From: Gemmata palustris
GTDB taxonomy: Bacteria; Planctomycetota; Planctomycetia; Gemmatales; Gemmataceae
Direction of reading: 5' to 3'
NCBI RefSeq assembly: GCF_017939745.1
Contig: NZ_JAGKQQ010000001.1
Location: 1,922,001 to 1,986,000, forward strand
Length of the DNA stretch: 64,000 bases
Shown here: one piece after another, positions 17,780 to 25,405 of the stretch
Numbering within the stretch: position 1 is the first letter of the stretch
Layout: the number at the start of each line of letters is the position of its first letter
Notes under the pieces: model-generated
What the model was told of the DNA's origin: nothing
What the model saw: the letters and a program-made list of their open reading frames with translations, nothing else
Database searches by the model: none
Translations under genes and position numbers: made by a program

Positions 17780-18022
17780 GCCCGTCAATCCAGACCGGTT
17801 GACCCACTAGTATTTGTCAGCGATTGTGTACGCGAACGGGTCCGCGCCGAAGTGGTAGTCGCCGTGAGCCACCAGCCGCCCGGTCGCGAGGTGCAGCCAC
17901 ACGTCCGAGTTCCGCGCGACGAACGCCTTCCGCGAGGAGCGCGAACGCGAGAACCAGCGCCACGGCGTTCGGCGGGCCGTGATCGGGGACGGGGGAGGTA
18001 CACCGGTTCCGACATCTCGCAA
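17780..18022 (-). pseudogene. fragment of a planctomycete membrane protein gene
   Basis: The minus strand encodes a hydrophobic stretch (NAVALVLAFALLAEG, one frame) that runs into ARNSDVWLHLATGRLVAHG and DYHFGADPFAYTIADKY in the next frame. An in-frame TAG then interrupts what would be KYWVNRSGL. The W-LHLATG-R and Y-FG-DPF-YT phrases recall large planctomycete polytopic membrane proteins with C-terminal TPRs. The frameshift, the stop and the lack of the rest make it a remnant. Confidence 0.45.
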
Positions 18023-18499
18023 ACTCAGGGTTCGTTTCTGCTAGTCGTGTGATGGTGGAAATGACTGCGTCAAAAAACTGGCCGCGGTTCCCGGTGTGGC
18101 ACCCCGATGAACATGACCGGTCTGGGGTTCGCCGCGGGTGCCCGGCACGTATTTCGAGGTGAGCGGGTTTGGTACACTTCCGCCGCGGGTGTGCCGCGTT
18201 CGCACATGCACGGCGCCCCCAACGTCGTGGCGGGGGACTTGGCGCGCCGGATTCGCGACACACCCGCGGCACGGAAATCGCGGCGAATTGCGAACGACGG
18301 GGCGGCGCGCCGGTACTTTCAGGTACTCGCGCCGGGCCGAAACCGCACCGTTTGTAACACCTCAGTGCCACCGATTGTTTCTCAGATTCTCGGTCGCGTT
18401 CGTCTTGGCCCCCGAGTTGCTTTTCCACCTGTAGCGCTCGCCACTGCCTACGGGAAGCTTCCTCCAGTTCGGTGCAGCGCCCCAATTTTGGAGAGCCCG
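18023..18499. other. gene-free region
   Basis: The plus frame is open through much of this stretch but gives an Arg/Ala-rich translation without known motifs, so I treat it as non-coding. It should hold the promoter of the following small cytochrome gene. Confidence 0.4.
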
Positions 18500-18946
18500 A
18501 TGAAGTCATCAGTTCGCTCCGCAGTGTGGGTCGGTGTCGCGGCCGCCGTGATGATCGGCGGAACCGGGCGCGCTGTTGATCCGCCGAAACCCAAAGACGA
18601 ATCGAAAAAGCCGACCGTGATGCAGCGGAAGCTGGCGCACGCGCAGAGGGTATTGGAGGGGCTGGCGACCAACGACTTCAAGAAGATCGATGTCGGGGCC
18701 GATGGGCTGATCGAGTGCGTCAAGGACTCCACTTGGAAGATCAACGAGACCGACAAGTACCTGCTGTACAGTAACGAATTCCTGCGCCGGTCCGAGGGCC
18801 TCAAGAAAGCCGCGAAGGACAAGAACACCGACGCCGCGGCCCTGGCCTACGTGGACCTCACGCTCACTTGTGTGCGGTGCCACCAGCACCTGCGGGAAGA
18901 GCGCATCAGTGCCGCCCCCGCACCCACGACCTTCGCAAACAAGTAA
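18500..18946 (+). CDS. small exported monohaem cytochrome c-like protein
   Basis: A 148-residue protein with signal peptide (MKSSVRSAVWVGVAAAVMIGGTGRA) and a single CVRCH haem site near the C-terminus (about residue 128). The helical body (MQRKLAHAQRVLEGLATNDFKK and DAAALAYVDLTLTCVRCHQHL) resembles the four-helix cytochrome c'/c556-like proteins of planctomycetes. It probably acts in the periplasm in electron transfer or ligand binding. GGAGAG precedes the ATG at 18500 by 5 bases. Upstream in-frame codons look non-coding. Confidence 0.8.
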   Translation: MKSSVRSAVWVGVAAAVMIGGTGRAVDPPKPKDESKKPTVMQRKLAHAQRVLEGLATNDFKKIDVGADGLIECVKDSTWKINETDKYLLYSNEFLRRSEGLKKAAKDKNTDAAALAYVDLTLTCVRCHQHLREERISAAPAPTTFANK

Positions 18947-19028
18947 CCAACGGGCACCGGTTCTCACACGGGTTGTGGGCGAACTCCCACCGCCACTCGC
19001 GCCCGTACCACCTCTTTCGGAGTACCAC

Positions 19029-19508
19029 ATGCTTCCCATCCGAACGATTCTGTTCCCCACGGACTTTTCCGCTTCGGCGGAGTCGGCGTTCGAGTTGGCT
19101 TGTGCGTTGGCCCGCGACTACAAAGCGACGCTGATCGTGGCTCACGTCCTCGCGCCCGGGCACGCCTTCGCAGCTAACGGGATGGGCGTGGCGGTACCGG
19201 TCGAGGAACCGCACGAAGCGCGGGCGCGTCTGGTGAAAGTTGGGATTGGGCGCGGTGTGTGTGTCGAGCACCGGTTGCCCGAAGGTGATCCGGCGGAGCA
19301 GATCCTCAAACTCGCGACGGACGCGAGTGCGGACGTGATCGTGATGGGCACTCACGGAACGAGTGGACTGGTGCGCTTACTCGTGGGGAGCGTGGCCGAG
19401 AGTGTGATGCGGAAGGCCCCGTGCCCTGTGCTCACCGTGCGCGGGCCGTTCCGCCACGCACTGGCACCCTCAGCGATCCGAGAGGTACAGGAAATCGCGT
19501 CGGTTTGA
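19029..19508 (+). CDS. universal stress protein (UspA family)
   Basis: A 159-residue cytoplasmic protein. The N-terminal strand MLPIRTILFPTDFSASAE and the ATP-binding signature GTHGTSGLVRLLVGSVAESV followed by CPVLTVR mark a nucleotide-binding Usp. The start at 19029 has CGGAG about 7 bases upstream. A strong intrinsic terminator follows 28 bases after the stop. Neighbouring DksA/TraR-like, BON-like and two-component genes suggest a stress island. Confidence 0.92.
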   Translation: MLPIRTILFPTDFSASAESAFELACALARDYKATLIVAHVLAPGHAFAANGMGVAVPVEEPHEARARLVKVGIGRGVCVEHRLPEGDPAEQILKLATDASADVIVMGTHGTSGLVRLLVGSVAESVMRKAPCPVLTVRGPFRHALAPSAIREVQEIASV

Positions 19509-19536
19509 TACGCGCCGCTTCGGAACGTTTGCACCC

Positions 19537-19569
19537 CGAAGGCTTCGCACTGCGAAGCCTTCGTTTTTT
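19537..19569 (+). terminator. intrinsic (rho-independent) terminator of the universal stress gene
   Basis: A perfect 13-bp stem, 19537-19549 with 19551-19563, is closed by a single base in the drawn pairing (in practice a small loop). It is followed directly by six T residues (19564-19569). It lies 28 bases after the usp stop codon. Confidence 0.9.
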
Positions 19570-19859
19570 AGCACATCATCGCCGAACCTCTCGTCACCTC
19601 GACCGGGTATTTCGCCCGGCGAAACATTCGCAGACCACCCGCTCTGGTTCGGCCAAAAATCGCTTGTGGCGCGCGCGTGCGGAACGGGCACGCGGTTGTG
19701 ACGCCCCCGCACACGTGCGCTGCCTTCCGAGGCGCTGTCGCCCTGCATATCCCTGCTTTTACAGCGTTTTAGTGAGGTTCTGCCCACCTCGACCGCTCCG
19801 GCATGGGCGTTGCTTTACTCCCGATCAAAATGCGGAACGCACACCTACGAGGGGCCGTC

Positions 19860-20252
19860 GTGACCCACGCACACTTGACCGCGCCTGCGCTGCAAACGTA
19901 CCAGCAGACATTGCGCGATCTGGTCGCGCGCCTGTCAGACGGCGTCGCGCGACTCGAAGCCGAGGGGTTACGCGGGCCGACGGGGGCGGAGCGGGGAGTC
20001 GACGACATGCCGGCACACGAGGCCGACCGCGCCACGCGCGAAACCGAAGAAGATGTGGCGCGCACGCTCCTCGTTCCCGAAGAGCACATTCTGGCCGAGG
20101 CGACCTCGGCCCTCGAGCGGATCGACGCGGGCACGTTCGGGGTTTGTGCCCGGTGCGGCCACGCGATCGCCAAAGCGCGGCTCGACGCCGTGCCTTACGC
20201 CCGCACGTGCATCCGGTGCGCACGCGGGGCGGATTACCGGTCCGCGGGCTGA
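19860..20252 (+). CDS. DksA/TraR-family C4 zinc finger protein
   Basis: A protein of about 130 residues with a helical N-terminal coiled-coil region and a C-terminal four-cysteine finger CARCGHAIAKARLDAVPYAR then TCIRCARG, the DksA/TraR signature. DksA-like proteins enter the RNA polymerase secondary channel and modulate transcription under stress; the acidic coiled-coil tip residues of true DksA are not obvious here, so the mode of action is uncertain. The frame is open from an ATG at 19803, but the GTG at 19860 has a good GAGGGG site 5 bases upstream and is preferred. Confidence 0.8.
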   Translation: MTHAHLTAPALQTYQQTLRDLVARLSDGVARLEAEGLRGPTGAERGVDDMPAHEADRATRETEEDVARTLLVPEEHILAEATSALERIDAGTFGVCARCGHAIAKARLDAVPYARTCIRCARGADYRSAG

Positions 20253-20344
20253 ACTACTTCACACGAACGAATTTTGACCGGAACCGCCCGCGCGCCACCA
20301 ACGGGCCGGTTCCGCATCACCCGATTGGTGGCGGGAGAAGACAC

Positions 20345-20545
20345 ATGACCATGCCAACGGGACTCGACGCCTCCGAGATCATCGCCATCTCCGCGATGTG
20401 CGCGATCGGCTGGTTGAGCGTCGCATCTGTGATCGGCGCGACGCTCGCGTGGTGGGTGTGTCGGGAGCGCGAGGCCGCGCCGGTACACGTTCCCGCGCCG
20501 GCTCTCGCACCCGAATCGACCCACGCCGCCCCGACGTATGCGTAG
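20345..20545 (+). CDS. small single-pass membrane protein
   Basis: A 66-residue protein starting at ATG 20345 with GGGAGAAG upstream. It has one membrane helix (IIAISAMCAIGWLSVASVIGA) and a proline/alanine-rich tail. It ends 20 bases before the convergent sigma-54 regulator gene. No family recognised. Confidence 0.55.
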   Translation: MTMPTGLDASEIIAISAMCAIGWLSVASVIGATLAWWVCREREAAPVHVPAPALAPESTHAAPTYA

Positions 20546-20565
20546 AACCGTGTGCCGCAGGGCGC

Positions 20566-21981
20566 CTACGGGCCCTCCGCGGCGAGCCGGTGCTTGTCGA
20601 TGAGGCGGTACAGCGTTCGGCGGCTCACCCCGAGCGCCTTGGCCGCCTGGACCTTGTTCCCGCCGTGGCGCCGGAGCACGTCCGCGACGTGGTGCTGCTC
20701 CACGCGATCGAGGTCGTCGGGGCTGGTGGCGCGGATCGGGGGCTCGACCCCCGGTCCCGATGTGCCGCCCGCCAGTACAGTTTCGGGCAGGTCGTCGGGC
20801 GTGATCGTGGTTCCTTCGGCGAGAATCTGGGCGCGCTCCAGAACGTTCGCGAGTTCGCGGATGTTCCCGGGCCAGTCGTGGGCGCACAGCGCGGCGCGGG
20901 CGGGCGGGTCGACGGTCATGAGCCCGCGCCCCACTTGCCGCGTGTGCAGGAAGTGGGCGATGAGTTCGGGAATGTCCTCGCGCCGGTCCTTTAGCGCCGG
21001 CAGGGTGATGGAAATCACGTTCAGCCGGAAGAACAGATCCTCGCGGAAGCGCCCGGCCGCTTGCTCGGCTTCCAGCGGTTTGTTGGTGGCCGCGACCACG
21101 CGCACGTCGGCGCGCTTCTCCTGGGTGCTCCCGACGCGCCGGTAGTGCCCGTCTTCCAGTACGCGGAGCAGCTTCGCCTGGAGCGCCGGTCCCATCTCGG
21201 CCACTTCGTCGACGAACAGCGTGCCGCCCTCGGCGACCTCGAAGAGGCCCGGCTTGGCGCGGTCGGCCCCGGTGAACGCGCCCCTCTCGTGGCCGAACAG
21301 CTCGCTCTCGAGCAGGCTCTCTTGCAGCGTGGCGCAGTTCACGGTGACGAGCGGCTTGTCGCGCCGGGCGCTGTTGCCGTGGAGCGCCCGGGCGATCAGC
21401 TCCTTACCGGTCCCGCTCGGCCCGCGCACGAGCACCCCCGCGTTCGTCGGGGCCACCTTCTCGATCATCTGGACGATCTTCCGCACGGCCGGGCTCTGGC
21501 CCACGATGCGGTAGCGCTCGGACTCGAACGTGAGGCGCTGGACGAAGTGCCGGAGCCGGACGTTCTCGACCCGTAGCCGGCGCACCTCCAGCGCCCGGTC
21601 CAGAACGGGCATCACCTGTTGGAGCCGGAACGGTTTCAGGACGTAGTCGAACGCCCCGGCCTTCATCGCCTCGACCGCGGTCTGGATCGTGCCCTGCCCG
21701 GTCATGATGACCCCCACGAGGTGCGGGTCGATCTCCAGGCCCCGGCGCAGGAGCTGGATCCCGTCGGTCCCCGGCATCATCAGGTCCGACAGGAGCAGGT
21801 CGAACTCGCCGGCCCGCAGCGCGTCCGGCACGAGCGCCGGGTCCGAGAGCCCCCGGACCTCGAACCCCTCGTCGGTGAGCGACTCGCACAGGGCGCGCAT
21901 CAGCTCCACTTCGTCGTCCACCACGAGCACGCGGCCGCGCGGCTTCTTGTCGTCGGTACCGGTCATAGGCGCTTCACTCAT
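20566..21981 (-). CDS. NtrC-family sigma-54-dependent response regulator
   Basis: A 471-residue regulator. The receiver domain (about 15-130) keeps the acidic pair VVDDE, the phospho-acceptor Asp in LLLSDLMMPGTDG and the Lys in LKPF. The AAA+ domain (about 155-385) has Walker A GPSGTGKE, the sigma-54 contact loop GAFTGA, Walker B GGTLFVDEV and the arginine-finger region FREDLFFRL. A FIS-type DNA-binding helix-turn-helix closes the protein (KVQAAKALGVSRRTLYRL). It starts 22 bases after its partner kinase and would activate sigma-54 promoters after phosphorylation. Confidence 0.95.
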   Translation of the reverse strand: MSEAPMTGTDDKKPRGRVLVVDDEVELMRALCESLTDEGFEVRGLSDPALVPDALRAGEFDLLLSDLMMPGTDGIQLLRRGLEIDPHLVGVIMTGQGTIQTAVEAMKAGAFDYVLKPFRLQQVMPVLDRALEVRRLRVENVRLRHFVQRLTFESERYRIVGQSPAVRKIVQMIEKVAPTNAGVLVRGPSGTGKELIARALHGNSARRDKPLVTVNCATLQESLLESELFGHERGAFTGADRAKPGLFEVAEGGTLFVDEVAEMGPALQAKLLRVLEDGHYRRVGSTQEKRADVRVVAATNKPLEAEQAAGRFREDLFFRLNVISITLPALKDRREDIPELIAHFLHTRQVGRGLMTVDPPARAALCAHDWPGNIRELANVLERAQILAEGTTITPDDLPETVLAGGTSGPGVEPPIRATSPDDLDRVEQHHVADVLRRHGGNKVQAAKALGVSRRTLYRLIDKHRLAAEGP

Positions 21982-22003
21982 CGGTGCGTTTACGGCGGGA
22001 GCG

Positions 22004-23317
22004 TCAGTCGCGCAGGCGCGCGACGTTCGTGTCCGGGCGGACCGGCAGCGTGACGCGGATCGTGGTCCCCGCGTTCACCCGGCTCTCGACCTCGAGCGTG
22101 CCGTTGTGCTGGTGCACGATGCGCCGGCAGATGGCCAGCCCGAGCCCGGTCCCCTTGCCGTCCTCTTTGGTGGTGAAGAACGGCTCGAACACCCGGTCCT
22201 GGAGCTCGGCGGGAATCCCCACGCCCGAGTCCGTCACCTCGATCACCACCGCCGGCGCCCCACCGGGCAGGTGCCCGGGGCGCACGCGCGGCACGAGCGT
22301 CCCGCCCCCGGGCATCGCGTCGACCGCGTTGGTGAACAGGTTCAGGAACACTTGGCGCAAGTGCTGGCGGTCCGCGTGGATCGTGGTGACCTTGCGGTCG
22401 AACTCCGGCAGCACCCGGACGCCGTGCTTCCGCAAGTGGTGCCCGATCAGCTCGACCGTTTTGGTGACCTCTTCGCAGACGTCCACAGTAGACACCTGCT
22501 CGCGCCCGGCGCGACTGAACTGGAGCAGGTTGGCGACCAGCCCGGCCATGCGCTCGACCTCGCCCCCGACGATCTCCAGGGGCTTGCGCCGGGGGTCTTC
22601 CGGGAGCGTTTTGGCGATCAGCCCCTCGATGCGCAGGCTCACCGTGCCCAGGGGGTTGTTCAGCTCGTGGGCGATGCTCGCGGCCAGTTCCCCGACCCCG
22701 GCGAGCTTGGCCGCCTGCCACAACTGCTGCGTGGTGGCGCGCAGCTCTTCGGTCCGGGTCTGGAGCTCGGTTAATGCCTGTTCGCGCTGGCTGGCCGTTT
22801 CCCGGAGCCGCTCGTCCGCCCGGGCGCGCGCCTCGGCGAGCTCGGCCTGGGAGCGGAGGTGCTCCAGTTCCCGTTGGGCCGCCTCGAACCGCTTGCGCTC
22901 GGTCACGTCGCGGACAATGGCCGTGAAGAGCATTTCCGGGCCGGTGCCGAACTTCGAGATCGAGATCTCGGCCGGGAACTCGGACCCGTCCCTGCGCTTG
23001 CCGAACACTTCCCGGCGCTCGCCCATCAACCGGGCCGGGGCCGGGGCGCGGGCGAACTCCTCGACCTGCCCCGGGTGCGGGTGCCGGAACCGCTCGGGGA
23101 GCAGGAGCTCGAGCGGGCGCCCGAGCACCTCTTCCGGCTCGTACCCGAACAGTTTGGCCGCGCCGCGGTTGAACAGGACGATCTCGTGCCGCACGTCGGC
23201 GGTCACGACCCCGTCTTCGGTGATGTCGAGGATCTCGGCCAGTTGGTCGAGGGAAATACGTGCGATCACAGCGCTCCTGCGCCCCGCGTTGTCGGACCGA
23301 ATGACGGTGCAATTCAT
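22004..23317 (-). CDS. PAS-domain soluble sensor histidine kinase
   Basis: A 437-residue cytoplasmic kinase without membrane segments. A PAS domain (about 20-140) with typical ITEDGVVTADVRHEIVLFN and GRPLELLLPERFR is followed by a coiled coil (about 140-205) and a HisKA phospho-acceptor helix with His in ASIAHELNNPLG. The HATPase_c domain has N (LFTNAVDAM), G1 (DSGVGIP), F (FEPFFTTK) and G2 (GTGLGLAI) boxes. Partner of the adjacent NtrC-type regulator. The signal sensed by the PAS domain is unknown. Confidence 0.95.
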   Translation of the reverse strand: MNCTVIRSDNAGRRSAVIARISLDQLAEILDITEDGVVTADVRHEIVLFNRGAAKLFGYEPEEVLGRPLELLLPERFRHPHPGQVEEFARAPAPARLMGERREVFGKRRDGSEFPAEISISKFGTGPEMLFTAIVRDVTERKRFEAAQRELEHLRSQAELAEARARADERLRETASQREQALTELQTRTEELRATTQQLWQAAKLAGVGELAASIAHELNNPLGTVSLRIEGLIAKTLPEDPRRKPLEIVGGEVERMAGLVANLLQFSRAGREQVSTVDVCEEVTKTVELIGHHLRKHGVRVLPEFDRKVTTIHADRQHLRQVFLNLFTNAVDAMPGGGTLVPRVRPGHLPGGAPAVVIEVTDSGVGIPAELQDRVFEPFFTTKEDGKGTGLGLAICRRIVHQHNGTLEVESRVNAGTTIRVTLPVRPDTNVARLRD

Positions 23318-23382
23318 AGATGGTTCCCGATCCGCGCGCGCGTGTCAACAACGGGGAGCTTCCAAACTCCGGGCGCGGGCGC

Positions 23383-23490
23383 CTAGCGCGGGGGCGCCTT
23401 GCGGAGCAAGATGTGCGTGAACGCGACGAGGAACGTGAGCAACACGGCGCCGAAGCCGAGCATGATCGAGGCTTGAACCAAGGTTTGCAT
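23383..23490 (-). CDS. 35-residue single-helix membrane protein
   Basis: A short reading frame with ATG at 23490 and GGGAG about 7 bases upstream, encoding MQTLVQASIMLGFGAVLLTF then LVAFTHILLRKAPPR. It is one long hydrophobic helix with a positive C-terminus, consistent with an inner membrane miniprotein. It lies 65 bases upstream of the PAS kinase in the same direction, so it is probably the first gene of that operon. Confidence 0.5.
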   Translation of the reverse strand: MQTLVQASIMLGFGAVLLTFLVAFTHILLRKAPPR

Positions 23491-23620
23491 CGTGGGCTCC
23501 CGGAGTTGGTGGTCGCTGGGGGCCATCGCAATCCGGGTGCCAGCCGTTTGTGCGCCCGGGGGACGCGGTTGTACCGAGGTTTCGGACTCCGCGCGCCTTC
23601 AGACGGTGGCGGTCACGGGG

Positions 23621-23732
23621 CCGGGTGTGCCGCCCCGACACACCCGGTGTTCCTCGGAGTGTGCGGTTCGGTCACACCCGCCGTGCCAGCTTAGGGTAAT
23701 CACAGCGGAGTTGTGCCGGCGCACCCCGGCAC
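23621..23732. repeat. cluster of hairpins upstream of divergent genes
   Basis: At least two perfect hairpins are present: a 9-bp stem at 23621-23629 with 23639-23647, and a 7-bp stem at 23713-23719 with 23726-23732. A weaker GTGTG/CACAC hairpin lies between them. The block sits in the shared upstream region of the minus-strand kinase operon and the plus-strand BON-like gene, where operators would be expected. Confidence 0.4.
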
Positions 23733-23789
23733 GAGTGTTGCTTTGAGCCAAACAAAATTCGTCGGGGCACAAAACGGCGGGACGTGACA

Positions 23790-24053
23790 ATGAGCGCTGC
23801 GCTCGCGTGTGACAACGATTCGGGGCGCGGGCTCCGAGAGTGGGCGGCCGAGATTTGTCACGACCACCGTAACCACCTGCGCGAACTGTGGTTCAAGGTC
23901 GTGCCGCGGGGCATTGTCATCTGCGGGTCGGCGCGGACCTATTACGGCAAGCAGCTCGCACTGTACGAACTGCGCCGCCGGTGCAGCGTGCCGGTGGTCG
24001 CGAACCAGATCGAAGTCGAAGACCCATCGCCCAATACGAACGTCCCAATCTAA
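23790..24053 (+). CDS. BON-like domain small protein
   Basis: An 87-residue protein. The segment GIVICGSARTYYGKQLALYE followed by SVPVVANQIEVED matches the shape of a BON domain: a short strand with a GTA-like turn, a helix, and the closing VVNQIEV strand. No signal peptide is visible. BON domains bind phospholipids or other proteins at membranes. The frame begins with GTG at 23784, two codons before the ATG used here. It is followed closely by another small frame. Confidence 0.6.
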   Translation: MSAALACDNDSGRGLREWAAEICHDHRNHLRELWFKVVPRGIVICGSARTYYGKQLALYELRRRCSVPVVANQIEVEDPSPNTNVPI

Positions 24054-24076
24054 CCGAGTCGGAGGTCGGCTCCCCG

Positions 24077-24226
24077 GTGCGGCGCACGGGTCTGACCATC
24101 GTGTACGAGGGCGAGACCCCGCCCAATGAGCTGCTCGCCCGGCTCACGCCCAAGGACGGCGGGCCGAGACCGCTCATCATCACCTTCGGGTCCGAGCACG
24201 TCGACCCACCGACCGAAGTGCCGTGA
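24077..24226 (+). CDS. small hypothetical protein
   Basis: A 49-residue frame starting with GTG at 24077, with a perfect GGAGGT 10 bases upstream and only 23 bases after the BON-like stop. The translation (RRTGLTIVYEGETPPNELLA, LIITFGSEHVDPP) has alternating strands and looks protein-like, but no family is recognised. Confidence 0.4.
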   Translation: MRRTGLTIVYEGETPPNELLARLTPKDGGPRPLIITFGSEHVDPPTEVP

Positions 24227-24283
24227 GCGGACGTCACGTCGGACGGGAAGGGAACCCGTCACGACTCGAGTAACGCCTTCCCG

Positions 24284-25405
24284 TTACCCGGTCACCCCGC
24301 ACTTCCGCACCAGCCACATCTTTACGACCTGCGTGAGCAGGACGTACCCGAAGAGGATCAGTGCGAGGATCGGCCAGTACAGCACCGGCAGTGGGGCGAA
24401 CCCGAGCAGTGGACCGACCGGGGAGAACGGCAGCGACGCCCCGACGAGCATTACCGCGCCCGTGGTCGCGATCAGTGGCCGACTCGCCCGACTCTGGAAG
24501 AACGGAATGCGGTTCGTGCGGATGACGTGGATGACCAGGGTCTGTGTCAGCAGGGACTCGACGAACCACGCGGTCTGGAACACCGACGCGTTGGCCGGAG
24601 CCCAGCACCCGAAGACGTACAGCATGACGAAGAACGTGACGTAGTCGAAGACCGAGCTGCACGGCCCGATGAACAGGATGTACCGGGTGATCTGGGCGAT
24701 GGACCACGGCCGCGGTTCGGCCACCTGCTCCGGGTCCACGTCGTCGGTCGGGATCGCCACCTGGGACAAGTCGTACAACAGGTTGTTGGCCAGGATCTGG
24801 ATCGGGAGCATCGGCACGAACGGCAGGAACGCGCTCGCGCCGAGGACACTGAACATGTTCCCGAAGTTCGAACTCGCCCCCATCCGGACGTACTTCAGGA
24901 TGTTCGCGAACACCTTCCGCCCCTGCCGCACCCCCTCTTCCAGCACCAGCAGGTCCTTCTCCAGCAGGATCACGTCCGCCGACTCCTTGGCGATGTCGGT
25001 CGCGGTATCCACCGAGACGCCGACGGCGGCGGCCCGCAGCGCCGGGGCGTCGTTGATCCCGTCGCCCAGGAACCCGACGACATGCCCGGCCCCTTGCAAG
25101 CACCGGATCACCCGCCGCTTGTGGGCCGGAGACAGTCGGGCGAACAGCGTCGTCTTGTCCGCCGCCGCCGCCAGTTCCGCGTCGGACATCCCCTCGACCT
25201 GACCGCCCACCAAGACCGCGTCCGTGGCGATGCCCACCTCCCGGCAGATCTTCCGGCTGACGAGCTCGTTGTCCCCGGTCAGCACCTTGACGGCGACCCC
25301 GCCCGTCCGGAGCGCGGCGATCGCGGCGCGGGCCGTGTCCTTGGGCGGGTCGAGAAACGCCACGTACCCGCGCAGCGTCAGGTCCCGCTCGTCCTCTTTT
25401 TTCAA
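24284..25405 (-). CDS. Mg2+-type P-type ATPase, C-terminal half (separate frame)
   Basis: 373 codons from a TTG at 25405. This is the C-terminal half of a type IIIB P-type ATPase (MgtA/MgtB family): LRGYVAFLDPPKDTARAAI, KVLTGDNELVSRKI, GHVVGFLGDGINDAPALR (the hinge GDGxND), then six membrane segments with FVPMLPIQILANNLLYDLSQ. The frame overlaps the N-terminal half by four bases (TTGA). The two halves together match the whole family length without a gap, so this is one gene split by a net -1 shift, or two translationally coupled subunits. Confidence 0.8.
   Translation of the reverse strand: MKKEDERDLTLRGYVAFLDPPKDTARAAIAALRTGGVAVKVLTGDNELVSRKICREVGIATDAVLVGGQVEGMSDAELAAAADKTTLFARLSPAHKRRVIRCLQGAGHVVGFLGDGINDAPALRAAAVGVSVDTATDIAKESADVILLEKDLLVLEEGVRQGRKVFANILKYVRMGASSNFGNMFSVLGASAFLPFVPMLPIQILANNLLYDLSQVAIPTDDVDPEQVAEPRPWSIAQITRYILFIGPCSSVFDYVTFFVMLYVFGCWAPANASVFQTAWFVESLLTQTLVIHVIRTNRIPFFQSRASRPLIATTGAVMLVGASLPFSPVGPLLGFAPLPVLYWPILALILFGYVLLTQVVKMWLVRKCGVTG

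Noticed and set aside
18107-18499. N-terminal extension of the small cytochrome gene
   Set aside because: The upstream frame lacks a ribosome site, has an Arg/Ala-rich non-protein-like translation, and would bury the signal peptide.
19421-20545. 374-codon plus-strand frame spanning the DksA-like gene
   Set aside because: Only its last 66 codons, with their own ribosome site and membrane helix, look real; the remainder crosses a terminator and overlaps a better gene.
25402-25405. Programmed -1 frameshift at the A6G run of the P-type ATPase
   Set aside because: The TGA of the upstream frame comes before the A-run, so ribosomes would stop before reaching the slippery site.
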